This document shows, piece after piece, positions 42,021 to 50,601 of a stretch of DNA of 64,000 nucleotides. This DNA comes from Candidatus Homeothermus arabinoxylanisolvens (GTDB taxonomy: Bacteria > Bacteroidota > Bacteroidia > Bacteroidales > Muribaculaceae): contig LUJO01000052.1 of NCBI GenBank assembly GCA_001689405.1, positions 1 to 64,000 of the forward strand, written 5' to 3'. A model generated the notes under the pieces. It searched no databases, had not been told where the DNA came from, and was given only the letters and a program-made list of their open reading frames with translations. The position numbers were made by a program, and so were the translations under genes. Each line of letters begins with the position of its first letter. The first letter of the stretch is position 1.

Positions 42021-43295
42021 CAGACAGCTATCAAATTTATTGTGTAATATGATTGAAATAAATCATAGATTTGATGCAGGAGATAAGCCGATAGTTCAAG
42101 TTTGTATTAAGGTTGTTTCATGTTGATCCCTTGGCGAAATGGCGTGAGCAATTCCGGCAGAACGGGTGTTTGACAGATGGATGGTCGCAGAGACTGAGGT
42201 CTCTGTAAGGCTGAATGTTCCGACTGCGAGTCGAGATAGAGAGATCCGGCCAACACCCGATTATACTTGATGGTTCAGACATGAAAAATTTGTTGGGACA
42301 TCTTGGGGAAAGATTGGGTCATATTGGGGAAGTGCCTGATTTGCTGTAAACTATCTGCGGATTGCTGTTGTTGCAATATCAAAAGCAGCTAAATCCGATG
42401 CAAGATGCCCTATATTGTCAGCCAATGAATACTGTTTTGGCGCAGTCTGACGATGATAGCGTTGCCAAAGATGCTGCCGTTGAATTTCAGAAGTGATATG
42501 ATGATAATGGAGCTGTCCCCGTTATCATGGTCAAAAAGGCTGTCTCAACGAAAAAAAATATCGGACATTTGATTTTTAACATTTGCCCGTTTTGAGATTC
42601 TATCGTATCTGATACTCTTGCAGAAAGGTCTGATTCAATATTGGACAAAAGCCGAACAAAGTCGGACAACTGTCAATATATCAATTATTTGCGTGAACAA
42701 AATGCAAGTTTGACAGTTATAATGATAGACTGGCAGACAACTCGCTGATGCGATTATTCTCATTGAAAATCGCATGAAGTGAAAAAAGTTGGGAAATGTT
42801 GAGCAAAATCTCGGAAATATCGGGAAACCGGCATCGAGGGGCGAAACAATCTCACTTGGCGGTATGTTTGTCGAATAAAAGCAGGGGGATAAGGATTCAC
42901 AAATCCGGCTCCCATGCGACCAACCAAAGGTCAGAGTGTTGACGGTATCCGGAGACCGTAGGCATACGACCGACTGTTCATGACCCGCGCAGGGTTAAGC
43001 GCCAGCCTTCTTCCTTGGCAAGAAGAAGCAGTAAATTTTGTTCCCAGAAATGCTTGAGGCTTTGGGAGAGCCAAAGAGCCCCACGGAATGTACATAGTTT
43101 TAATGGCCACTTCCCATTTCCGAGTTTGAGACTGTCATGTCACTTGTCTTGATCCTTGCGAGTCGAGAACGTCATTGCTATGCCTGTTTCAAACCGGAGA
43201 GACCACTAATCCACGTCAATCGTGACGAAAGGTATGGGATGACCAAAATCCGCCATCGCTCCATGCCTTCATCATCCGGCGGAACAAAAATTCTT
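42021..43295. other. Gene-poor stretch with remnants of mobile DNA
   Basis: No intact gene of normal length is seen. Short open stretches read as broken coding pieces in different frames (for example PLAKWREQFRQNG near 42,130, then a stop). A palindromic, A/T-rich part lies around 42,530-42,670. The stretch from about 42,990 to 43,140 gives me the impression of a conserved block found upstream of helix-turn-helix genes in Bacteroidales mobilizable elements; that is unverified. The base composition shifts from AT-rich to moderate across the stretch. Confidence 0.5.
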
Positions 43296-43607
43296 ATGAC
43301 GAATATTTTAGAACTTCTCAAGAGTGGGGTTACAGGTCTTACCCTCAACATAATAATCGAAGACCTCGTGGAGTTTGCCAACCATTTCATCAGCGAAGCG
43401 AAGGAGGCTCTGCTCTCGCCTATGGTGAAACAGTCTCAGGAGAAACTTCTGCCCAAGGCGGAGGTGCTGGAGAAATTCAACATCTGCCCCTCGACCCTGT
43501 GGAACTGGGAAAAGAAGAAATACATCGAGCCTGTAAAGATAGGTCGCAAGGTCTACTATCGTCAGGCGGATGTGGAATGTCTCATCATTCAGCGCGGCAA
43601 ACGATGA
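43296..43607 (+). CDS. Helix-turn-helix DNA-binding protein of a mobilizable element
   Basis: The 103-residue product from ATG at 43296 has a helical N-terminal half and a C-terminal winged helix-turn-helix of the excisionase/MerR-like kind (LPKAEVLEKFNICPSTLWNWEKK, IEPVKIGRKVYYRQADVECLI). Genes of this sort precede the replication/mobilization genes of Bacteroides mobilizable elements. The stop overlaps the start of the next frame (ATGA), which begins a RepA/primase-like gene, the usual order. The longer opening at 43137 is not preferred because its extra part shows no coding character. The gene may still be functional although the element is broken. Confidence 0.75.
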   Translation: MTNILELLKSGVTGLTLNIIIEDLVEFANHFISEAKEALLSPMVKQSQEKLLPKAEVLEKFNICPSTLWNWEKKKYIEPVKIGRKVYYRQADVECLIIQRGKR

Positions 43608-44155
43608 TGGATGCCAAAGAATTGGATGCTCTCTGGCAGGCTTCGCAAATCAGAGTGACGGATGAGATTACCGTGGCTCCGGAGGTTCTCTTTTGCAACG
43701 GTTCCGTTATCGGTAAACTCGGCAACTTTTCGGCATCGACCGGAAAAGCGAAGAGCAAGAAGACTTTCAATGTCAGTGCTATCGTAGCGGCGACTCTGAT
43801 GAACGGCGAGGTGTTGCGATATGTAGCCGAATTTCCCGACAACAAGCGGACTGTCCTATACTTCGACACCGAACAGAGTCCCTATCATTGTCAGTAAGTG
43901 ATTCGCCGTGCATTACAACTCGCAGGTCTGCCGCTCGACCGTCATCCCGACAATCTTATCTTTGCCCAGTTTAGGGCGCAGGTGCCTGACACTCGTCTGG
44001 ATATTATTGATCGGGCGATTGCCACGACACCGAATGTCGGACTGGTAATCATAGACGGAGTGCGAGACCTGATGTTTGACATCAACAACGCCAACTGGAA
44101 AAGTCGGTGCAGATGGGCTATTATTGTTTCCATATACAAAGGTATTAATTTTTAG
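43604..44155 (+). pseudogene. Broken AAA ATPase (RepA/DnaB-like) gene of a mobilizable element
   Basis: The frame starts at 43604 and reads a RecA-like ATPase found in Bacteroides mobilizable elements (VLFCNGSVIGKLGNFSASTGKAKSKKTF with a Walker A-like SASTGKAKSKKT, and YFDTEQSPYHCQ). A TAA at 43895-43897 breaks it. The same frame then continues the protein (VIRRALQLAGLPLDRHPDN, NVGLVIIDGVRDLMFDINN with the Walker B region). Similarity to the family stops near 44,090, after which a new sequence ends the frame at 44155. So there is one nonsense change and a lost 3' end. It cannot make a full protein. Confidence 0.8.
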
Positions 44156-44279
44156 TCAAATACGATGTATTAAAAGGGTATATCCGGCAGGGAGTTGATG
44201 GCTTCGTGTTGGAGGGAATCGACGGTGCGGGTGTGTTTCAGGCGTAACGGCAAAGGACTAATTGCAAATCAGTAGGTAT

Positions 44280-44344
44280 AAAAAAAATTACCCGTCGTCA
44301 CGACGAATAATCTTCTTAACCTTAAATCTAATACCATGAAAAAC
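44280..44344 (-). ncRNA. Probable small RNA, about 65 nt, with own promoter and terminator
   Basis: On the minus strand a -7 box TACCTTTG (44351-44358) is followed by a transcribed region of about 65 bp. It ends in a small GC-rich hairpin (44293-44305, stem cgtcg/cgacg) and a run of eight T (44280-44287). No open frame lies downstream on that strand, so this is a unit of its own or a detached leader. The body (about 44306-44344) looks to me like a sequence that is repeated in Bacteroidales genomes; that is from memory. Confidence 0.5.
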
Positions 44345-44350
44345 ACGTTG

Positions 44351-44358
44351 CAAAGGTA
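44351..44358 (-). promoter_or_regulatory. -7 box of the putative small RNA
   Basis: The minus strand reads TACCTTTG, a full -7 match. The -33 element is imperfect (TTGTG-like sequence 20-22 bp upstream). Confidence 0.55.
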
Positions 44359-44666
44359 ATGCATTTTATGTTATATAACACAATTTTCAAGCATAAAAAA
44401 GAGCACACGTTAACTATTTTTAATATTTGAGCGTGGTTTTGGGATTATATCGGGGGGATTTCAGGGTGTCCTGCCGCTTTTTTCTATCCACTTTCTGCCC
44501 GGGAGTACACGCGCCGCCGTAATACAGCTTGTCAACCTGCCGCCGCCACACTCCACGACAACCATATATCATCAGACAAAAGGGGGATAATGCCCGTTTT
44601 AACGCAGTATTTGAATAAAATTTCCTTTTTTGAGGCGGAAATGCTTTTACTTATTAAAATTTTCAT
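44359..44666. other. Intergenic region before the DUF349 gene
   Basis: About 300 bp with no gene. The first part is AT-rich (end of the island) and the part from about 44,430 has higher GC, so the boundary of the transferred DNA probably lies here. No direct repeat of the tRNA-Leu 3' end is visible. Confidence 0.5.
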
Positions 44667-44674
44667 TACATTTG
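44667..44674 (+). promoter_or_regulatory. -7 box of the DUF349 gene
   Basis: TACATTTG matches TAnnTTTG; it lies 57 bp before the ATG at 44732. The -33 region is only T-rich. Confidence 0.6.
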
Positions 44675-44731
44675 GGACTTTATTACAATATCACAGTGCT
44701 AAATTGAATATTTTACTAAATCATATATTAT

Positions 44732-46585
44732 ATGGAATTGCGTGAACAATCCCAGCCGGTAGACAATACCGATCAGGATTTAACCTTGAATGAAGGGGTC
44801 AATGAGACTCCAGTTGAAATTGAAGAAAGTATAACCGTGGAAGCCATCGACCCCGAGGATGACGAAACAGTCGCAGAGGCTGACAAACCGTTGACCAAGG
44901 AAGAGATATTAAGCACTCTTGAAGCCATAAGTTCCAAAGAGGGCTCTGAGATAGTGCGCGAAGAAGTGACACGGATGAAACAATATTTCTACGCAATCCG
45001 TAAGACAGAGCTTGCCGCCGAGAAGCAGGCATTTCTTGAAAGAGGCAACGAAGAGGCGGCATTTGCTCCTATGCCCGACGCCGATGAAGAGCGGCTGCAC
45101 CAGCTCCTCGAAGTGATAAAGGCAAAGAAAGCTGAATATTTGGCCGAAGTAGAGGCGCAACAGAAAGCCAATCTTGAAAAGAAACTCGCTATCATTGAAG
45201 AGCTCGGCAAGATGGCGGAAGACACCGACAATGTCAATCGACTGTTTCCGCGTTTCCGCGAACTGTCGCAGGAATTCAAGGACACCGGCGACGTGCCCCC
45301 TACCGACACCACTGACCTTTACCGCAACTATTCGGCTGCAGTGGAGCGCTTCTACGACCAGCTCAAGATAAACAAAGACCTGCGCGACTACGACTTCAAG
45401 AAAAATCTCGAGCAAAAAACATTGTTGCTCTCCGAAGCCGAAAAACTCGCCGACGAGTCTGACGTAATACTTGCATTCCGCCGTCTTCAGGAATTGCACG
45501 ACAAATGGCGCGAGACCGGACCTGTGGCCAAAGAGATCCGCGAAGAGATATGGAATAAATTTAAAGACGCCTCGGCAACCGTAAACAAACGTTATCAGGC
45601 ATTCTTCGAGGAGCGCAAAGCCCGCGAACGCGAAAACGAAGAAAAAAAGACGGCAATATGCGAACGCATCGAGGCTCTGGACTTCGAAAACCTGAAGAGC
45701 GTATCGGGCTGGGACCAGATGACCAAGCAGATACTTACTGCACAGGAAGACTGGAAAAAACTCGGCTTCGCATCAAAGAAAGTCAACAACGCACTGTTTG
45801 CCCGCTTCCGCGAGACATGCGACCGCTTCTTTGCGAAAAAAGCCGAATACTTCAAAAACATGCGCGAGACGCATGCCGCCAACCTCGCCAAGAAAGAGGC
45901 TTTGTGCGAAAAGGCCGAGGCTCTGAAAGAGAGCTCCGACTGGAAAAAGACAGCCGACCAGCTGGTGGCCCTCCAGAAAGAGTGGAAGACCGTGGGACCT
46001 GTCGACAAAAAGCACAGCGACAATGTATGGCAACGTTTCCAAGAAGCATGCGACTACTTCTTTGACAGAAGAAAGAAAGCCACTTCAGGCGTGAGGAAAA
46101 CCGAGCAGGCCAACCTCAAACAGAAAAACGAAATCATAGAGAAGCTAAAGGCGATAACGGACGACACCGACCGCAACGAAGCCATAACACTCGTACGCAG
46201 CCTGATGGCGGAATGGCAACAGACCGGTCATGTGCCGTTTAAAGACAAAGACAAAGTCTATGACGCATACAAGGCTGTCGTTGATTCGCTATATGACCGC
46301 TTTGACATCAAGGAGACAAAAGCCAACATGTCCAATTTTGCCCAGAGCATCAACGACATGGGCAACGACGAGAACAAGCTTTATCGCGAGCGCGAGCGTC
46401 TTGTAAGGACATTCGAAGCCAAACGCAACGAACTGAAGACCTACGAAAACAACATGGGCTTCTTCAACGTGAAGTCAAAAGACGGCAACTCGCTTCTGCG
46501 TGACATGGAGCGCAAAATGCAGCGCATAAAGGATGACCTCGCCACGCTCGAAGAAAAGATCAAGTTGATTGACAGTAAACTTTAA
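44732..46585 (+). CDS. DUF349-repeat protein
   Basis: A 617-residue, highly charged, mostly helical protein. An acidic N-terminal stretch (about 1-60) is followed by helical sequence and several DUF349 units of about 75 residues with the recurring pattern W...GPV..K....W..F, seen as ELHDKWRETGPVAKEIREEIWNKF, QEDWKKLGFASKKVNNALFARF, QKEWKTVGPVDKKHSDNVWQRF and MAEWQQTGHVPFKDKDKVYDAY. The C-terminus is a coiled coil (about 530-617). Similar proteins are widespread in Bacteroidetes; the role is unknown, though a link with nucleic acid or ribosomes has been suggested for DUF349. It is a single-gene unit with a -7 box and a terminator. Confidence 0.85.
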   Translation: MELREQSQPVDNTDQDLTLNEGVNETPVEIEESITVEAIDPEDDETVAEADKPLTKEEILSTLEAISSKEGSEIVREEVTRMKQYFYAIRKTELAAEKQAFLERGNEEAAFAPMPDADEERLHQLLEVIKAKKAEYLAEVEAQQKANLEKKLAIIEELGKMAEDTDNVNRLFPRFRELSQEFKDTGDVPPTDTTDLYRNYSAAVERFYDQLKINKDLRDYDFKKNLEQKTLLLSEAEKLADESDVILAFRRLQELHDKWRETGPVAKEIREEIWNKFKDASATVNKRYQAFFEERKARERENEEKKTAICERIEALDFENLKSVSGWDQMTKQILTAQEDWKKLGFASKKVNNALFARFRETCDRFFAKKAEYFKNMRETHAANLAKKEALCEKAEALKESSDWKKTADQLVALQKEWKTVGPVDKKHSDNVWQRFQEACDYFFDRRKKATSGVRKTEQANLKQKNEIIEKLKAITDDTDRNEAITLVRSLMAEWQQTGHVPFKDKDKVYDAYKAVVDSLYDRFDIKETKANMSNFAQSINDMGNDENKLYRERERLVRTFEAKRNELKTYENNMGFFNVKSKDGNSLLRDMERKMQRIKDDLATLEEKIKLIDSKL

Positions 46586-46612
46586 TAAGGTCAATACCCT
46601 AATTCAACACTC

Positions 46613-46661
46613 AAAGGATGTGTCAACAAGCTAAAACGAGCTTCGGGTTGACACATCCTTT
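46613..46661 (+). terminator. Terminator after the DUF349 gene
   Basis: Perfect 15-base arms (46613-46627 and 46647-46661) with an inner short stem. It ends 21 bp before the next gene; the T tract is short. Confidence 0.75.
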
Positions 46662-46682
46662 AAGCATATAGCATAGACCACA

Positions 46683-48062
46683 ATGGGCAATAGAAGCAGC
46701 ATTTATTTTACGGTATCAGAATCCATAATAGCATTTCTGACCGTAAACCTGTGCTACCTGACAGCTACCTTCTTCGACAACAATATCATAGGCTTCCGAT
46801 GGAAAGTCACATGGCTTGTAGTAAACATCGCCGCCATACCGGCCGTCTATTTCATAGTCCAACATACAGCCACGAGGTCATTGCACATCGAAAAAATCGT
46901 AGGGAAAGCATTTATAGCCGCAGGCATACATGCGTTGTTTTTCTTCGCGCTGTTATCGTTTCTCAACTCATGGATACACGACAGGTCGTTCTACCTCTGG
47001 TTTTACGCCACCATGTGCATAATGATGCCCTTGAGCCTCATATCCACCCGCCTCATAATAAAATTCATACGTCGAAACGGATGCAATTCGACAGCGGTCA
47101 TAATAATCGGCACAGGAGCCACTGCGCAACGCCTGCGGGATGAAATGCTCGCCGACCCCGGCTACGGCTACACATTCAAAGGGTTCTTCTCAAAAGATAA
47201 AGACGATGACGGCGTAGACCGGCAAGACTACGCAGGCACAATCGAGTGCCTGAACTCATTTTTAAGCACTACGCATATCGATGAGATATACTTCGCACTG
47301 TCGGCCGAAGACTACGAGACCCTCCACAGGGTTGTGGTCATAGCCGATGCCAAATTAATACAGGTCTATGTGGTGCCGCAGATAAGCCGCTATGCCGGAA
47401 AAGTCAACGTCCTCGGCTCCATAGGCAATGTACCGTTTCTATCCATACGTACCAATCCGCTGAAAAGCGTCGTAAACCGCGCCATAAAAAGGGGCGGCGA
47501 CGTCATAGGCTCCACAATGTTTCTGCTCATCGCACCCATAGCATTTCTGGCAATAGCGGCAGCCATAAAACTGACGTCGCCGGGACCGGTATTTTTCAGA
47601 CAGAAACGCACCGGCTACCTCGGCAAAGAGTTCACATGCTACAAATTCCGGACAATGTACGTAAACACGCAGAGCGAAAGCACCCCTACCCGCCGCGACG
47701 ACCCGCGCATAACTCCGGTAGGCCGCATCCTGCGCCGCACAAGCCTCGACGAACTGCCGCAGTTTATCAACGTACTGCTCGGCGATATGTCGATAGTTGG
47801 CCCGCGTCCTCACATGATAAGCCAGACCAACGACTACATCAAACTGATTGACCGATACATGGTAAGGCATCTCATCAAGCCCGGCATAACGGGCTGGGCG
47901 CAGATAAACGGCTACAGGGGTCTGACCGAAGAAATATGGGAAATGGAGAAACGTGTAGAGCACGACGTATGGTATATGGAAAACTGGAGCCCGCTGCTCG
48001 ACCTTAAAATCATAACTCTCACCGCACGCAATCTGCTAAAACGTGACAACAACGCATTCTGA
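46683..48062 (+). CDS. Undecaprenyl-phosphate sugar phosphotransferase (WcaJ type)
   Basis: A 459-residue membrane enzyme of the polyprenyl glycosylphosphotransferase family. It moves a sugar 1-phosphate, usually glucose 1-phosphate, from a UDP-sugar to undecaprenyl phosphate to start an exopolysaccharide or capsule unit. Four N-terminal hydrophobic segments (about residues 12-125), a Rossmann-like middle domain (VIIIGTGATAQRLRDEML) and a fifth membrane segment (SMFLLIAPIAFLAIAAAIKL) precede the catalytic part (PVFFRQKRTGYLGKEFTCYKFRTM, RILRRTSLDELPQFINVLLGDMSIVGPRPH). No other capsule genes are nearby, so it may be an unlinked initiating transferase. The following recQ gene starts three bases after its stop. 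Confidence 0.93.
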   Translation: MGNRSSIYFTVSESIIAFLTVNLCYLTATFFDNNIIGFRWKVTWLVVNIAAIPAVYFIVQHTATRSLHIEKIVGKAFIAAGIHALFFFALLSFLNSWIHDRSFYLWFYATMCIMMPLSLISTRLIIKFIRRNGCNSTAVIIIGTGATAQRLRDEMLADPGYGYTFKGFFSKDKDDDGVDRQDYAGTIECLNSFLSTTHIDEIYFALSAEDYETLHRVVVIADAKLIQVYVVPQISRYAGKVNVLGSIGNVPFLSIRTNPLKSVVNRAIKRGGDVIGSTMFLLIAPIAFLAIAAAIKLTSPGPVFFRQKRTGYLGKEFTCYKFRTMYVNTQSESTPTRRDDPRITPVGRILRRTSLDELPQFINVLLGDMSIVGPRPHMISQTNDYIKLIDRYMVRHLIKPGITGWAQINGYRGLTEEIWEMEKRVEHDVWYMENWSPLLDLKIITLTARNLLKRDNNAF

Positions 48063-48064
48063 CA

Positions 48065-49882
48065 ATGAACACTGACTACAAAGACATAGACCGGCGTGCA
48101 CACGCACTGTTGCGACGTTTCTTCGGATACAACAGTTTCCGTCCGGGGCAGCTTGACATAATACGCTCCGTCATGTCGGGCAACGACACACTCGCGCTCA
48201 TGCCCACCGGCGGCGGCAAGTCGATATGCTACCAGATACCGGCCATGCTCCACGAAGGATGCTGCATAGTCGTGTCGCCGCTCATATCGCTTATGAAAGA
48301 CCAAGTAGCCGGACTGAATGCCAACGGCATCCCCGCCACCGCAGTCAACAGCGGCAACGCCGGCAACGAAAACCGCCGTGCGCTGGACGAGGCCGTACGT
48401 GGTCATATGAAACTGCTCTACATGTCGCCCGAGCGCCTGCTTCAGGAGATGGATCGCATCGACATGAGCGGCTTCGTCAGCCTTTTTGCCATCGACGAGG
48501 CGCACTGCATTTCGCAATGGGGCCATGACTTCCGGCCGGAGTATTCCGAGTTGAGCATACTTAAAGAACGCTTCCCTGACATACCGGTCATAGCGCTTAC
48601 AGCCACGGCCGACCGCATAACCCGCGATGACATAATAACACAGCTTAGACTCAACGATCCCTTTATCCACATAGCATCGTTTGACCGCCCGAACCTCTCG
48701 CTGAAAGTACTTCCCAACACCGGCAAGAGCAAACGCATCGGCACAATAACAAAACTCATCGACCGATACCCCGACGACTCCGGCATAGTCTACTGCCTCA
48801 GCCGCAAAGGAGCCGAGGCTACAAATGCCGAGTTGAACCTGCGCGGCTACCGGAGCATAGTATATCATGCGGGGCTGACACCCAAAAAGCGCGACGAGGC
48901 ACAGCGCATGTTCAGCGACGGCGACATTCAGGCCGTATGCGCCACCGTAGCTTTCGGGATGGGCATCGACAAAAGCAACATACGCTGGGTGGTCCACAAC
49001 AACATGCCGCGAAACATGGAAAGCTACTATCAGGAGATAGGTCGGGCGGGACGCGACGGAATGCCCTCGGAGACAGTACTGTTCTACTCATATGCCGACG
49101 TAGCCACTCTCCAGAGCTTCATCAACGAATCGGGCCAGCCTGCCTTGAATGCGGAGAAGCTGAACCGCATGAAAGAGTACTGCGAGAGCACCGTGTGCCG
49201 TCGTCGCGTTCTGCTCAGCTACTTCAACGAAGCCCTTGACCATGACTGCGGCAACTGCGACGTGTGCCTTGATCCGCCTGAACGTTTCGACGGCACAGTC
49301 ATAACGCAGATGGCCCTCAGTGCCGCCATACGCACCGGCCAGCAGGTTGGCCTCACCATGCTTACCGACATACTGCGCGGCTCGGCGCGCGCCGAAATAA
49401 TCGAACGAGGCTACGACCGCATCAAAACATACGGCGTGGGACGAAAGCTCACATTCGGCGAGTGGACATCTTATATAGGACAGATGATACAGCTCGGACT
49501 GCTCGACATGGCCTACGACGAGCACAACCGCCTCAAAGTGACCGACTACGGCATGTCGGTACTGCGGGGCGACACCACCGTCATGCTGTCGCGCTATCAC
49601 CCTGTCAAATCCACATCCAAAACGACAAAAAAGCCATCGGCCAAGGCTCCCGTACGCAACCCGGCCGAACTACTCTTTGCAGAGCTTAAAAGACTCCGCA
49701 TGTCGCTTGCCAAGGAAGAAGGCATACCGCCCTACCTTGTGTTTACCGACAAGACCCTTATGGAGATGGTAAAAAAACGTCCCGTGACGCTGCGTGAGTT
49801 CAACACCATCGAGGGCGTGGGCGAACGCAAAAGCCTCAAGTACTGGTCGCAATTCACCGAACTCATAAAACGTTTCAAATGA
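48065..49882 (+). CDS. recQ: ATP-dependent DNA helicase RecQ
   Basis: A 605-residue 3'-5' helicase for recombination and repair. Motifs: FGYNSFRPGQLDII (Q motif/motif 0), LMPTGGGKSICYQIP (Walker A), FAIDEAHCISQWGHDFRPEY (DEAH box and aromatic loop), ALTATAD (motif III), VFAMGIDKSNIRWVVH-like motif V and QEIGRAGRDG (motif VI). The zinc site has four cysteines (CRRRVLLSYFNE...CGNCDVCL). An RQC winged helix and a C-terminal HRDC domain (KTLMEMVKKRPVTLREFNTIEGVGERK) complete the classic layout. It is coupled to the upstream transferase gene and followed one base later by a Crp-like gene, but a functional link is unlikely. Confidence 0.96.
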   Translation: MNTDYKDIDRRAHALLRRFFGYNSFRPGQLDIIRSVMSGNDTLALMPTGGGKSICYQIPAMLHEGCCIVVSPLISLMKDQVAGLNANGIPATAVNSGNAGNENRRALDEAVRGHMKLLYMSPERLLQEMDRIDMSGFVSLFAIDEAHCISQWGHDFRPEYSELSILKERFPDIPVIALTATADRITRDDIITQLRLNDPFIHIASFDRPNLSLKVLPNTGKSKRIGTITKLIDRYPDDSGIVYCLSRKGAEATNAELNLRGYRSIVYHAGLTPKKRDEAQRMFSDGDIQAVCATVAFGMGIDKSNIRWVVHNNMPRNMESYYQEIGRAGRDGMPSETVLFYSYADVATLQSFINESGQPALNAEKLNRMKEYCESTVCRRRVLLSYFNEALDHDCGNCDVCLDPPERFDGTVITQMALSAAIRTGQQVGLTMLTDILRGSARAEIIERGYDRIKTYGVGRKLTFGEWTSYIGQMIQLGLLDMAYDEHNRLKVTDYGMSVLRGDTTVMLSRYHPVKSTSKTTKKPSAKAPVRNPAELLFAELKRLRMSLAKEEGIPPYLVFTDKTLMEMVKKRPVTLREFNTIEGVGERKSLKYWSQFTELIKRFK

Positions 49883-49883
49883 C

Positions 49884-50465
49884 ATGGCACATCCGTTAGA
49901 CATATTGCGGCGCATACACCGCCTTGACCAAGCCCAGATAAACATGCTGTCGGGGCTGATGCAGGAGTCACACATGCCGCGCGGAGCCAGAATAGACGGC
50001 AACTCCAGCATACAGAACACATCCTATTATATAATGAGAGGCGCCGCACGCGCGTTTTACACCAAAGACGGCAAAGAGCACACCATGTCGTTTGCTTTCG
50101 ATGACGAATACCTCATGACGCATCTCGTCATAAATTCCGAGGATATACCGCTGACCATAACCTTCATGGAGCCCACCGACATAGTGTATCTGCCCAACCG
50201 CAAACTGCACGAAACCATGATCGGCATCGAAGACTTAGACCATCATGAAGGATTGCTGTTCATGAACGCCTCACTGCTGCACTACAACAAATATCTCGAG
50301 GAGCGCATATACGTCCTGCAGAGCATGACGGCATCGGAGCGTTACGAGTGGACCCTGAAGCGCTATCCGCGTCTTCTCGAGTGCGCCACCATAACCCAGA
50401 TAGCCTCCTATCTCGGCATAACAAAAGAGACCCTATATCGTATAAGGTCAGGAAAGTACATCTGA
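49884..50465 (+). CDS. Crp/Fnr-family transcriptional regulator
   Basis: A 193-residue regulator with an N-terminal cyclic-nucleotide-binding-like beta-barrel (SSIQNTSYYIMRGAARAFYTKDGKEHTMSFAFDDEYL) and a long dimer helix (about 115-145). A short C-terminal helix-turn-helix (TITQIASYLGITKETLYRIR) ends the protein. The pattern is the small Crp-like type common in Bacteroidetes. It follows recQ directly and lies upstream of an RND efflux operon that has its own promoter box, so it is a candidate, though unproved, regulator of the pump. The effector is unknown. Confidence 0.85.
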   Translation: MAHPLDILRRIHRLDQAQINMLSGLMQESHMPRGARIDGNSSIQNTSYYIMRGAARAFYTKDGKEHTMSFAFDDEYLMTHLVINSEDIPLTITFMEPTDIVYLPNRKLHETMIGIEDLDHHEGLLFMNASLLHYNKYLEERIYVLQSMTASERYEWTLKRYPRLLECATITQIASYLGITKETLYRIRSGKYI

Positions 50466-50540
50466 CACAACAACACTTAAAAATGCTTAATTTTAATAAT
50501 GAATATGACATTTATCATATTCTATACCGTTTTGTGTACC

Positions 50541-50548
50541 TACCTTTG
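50541..50548 (+). promoter_or_regulatory. -7 box of the RND efflux operon
   Basis: TACCTTTG matches TAnnTTTG and lies 53 bp before the first gene of the pump. No good -33 TTTG is at the usual distance. Confidence 0.6.
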
Positions 50549-50601
50549 CATTCTGAAACGAAATTTATACTTCCAACCGGATATTAAAAGGGTAAAAAGA
50601 T

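Noticed and set aside
42487..42669. Sixty-codon minus-strand frame and nearby inverted sequence as an insertion-sequence end
   Set aside because: No transposase motif and no matching second terminal repeat could be found.
44336..44359. Seven-codon mini-ORF (MKNTLQR) on the plus strand as a leader peptide
   Set aside because: The minus-strand reading gives a promoter, hairpin and T run in correct order, which explains the sequence better. No gene follows the mini-ORF at leader distance.
40662..44700. Direct repeat of the tRNA-Leu 3' end as an attachment site
   Set aside because: I looked for a copy of the T-arm/acceptor sequence downstream and saw none, so no att site is claimed although integration at the tRNA is likely.
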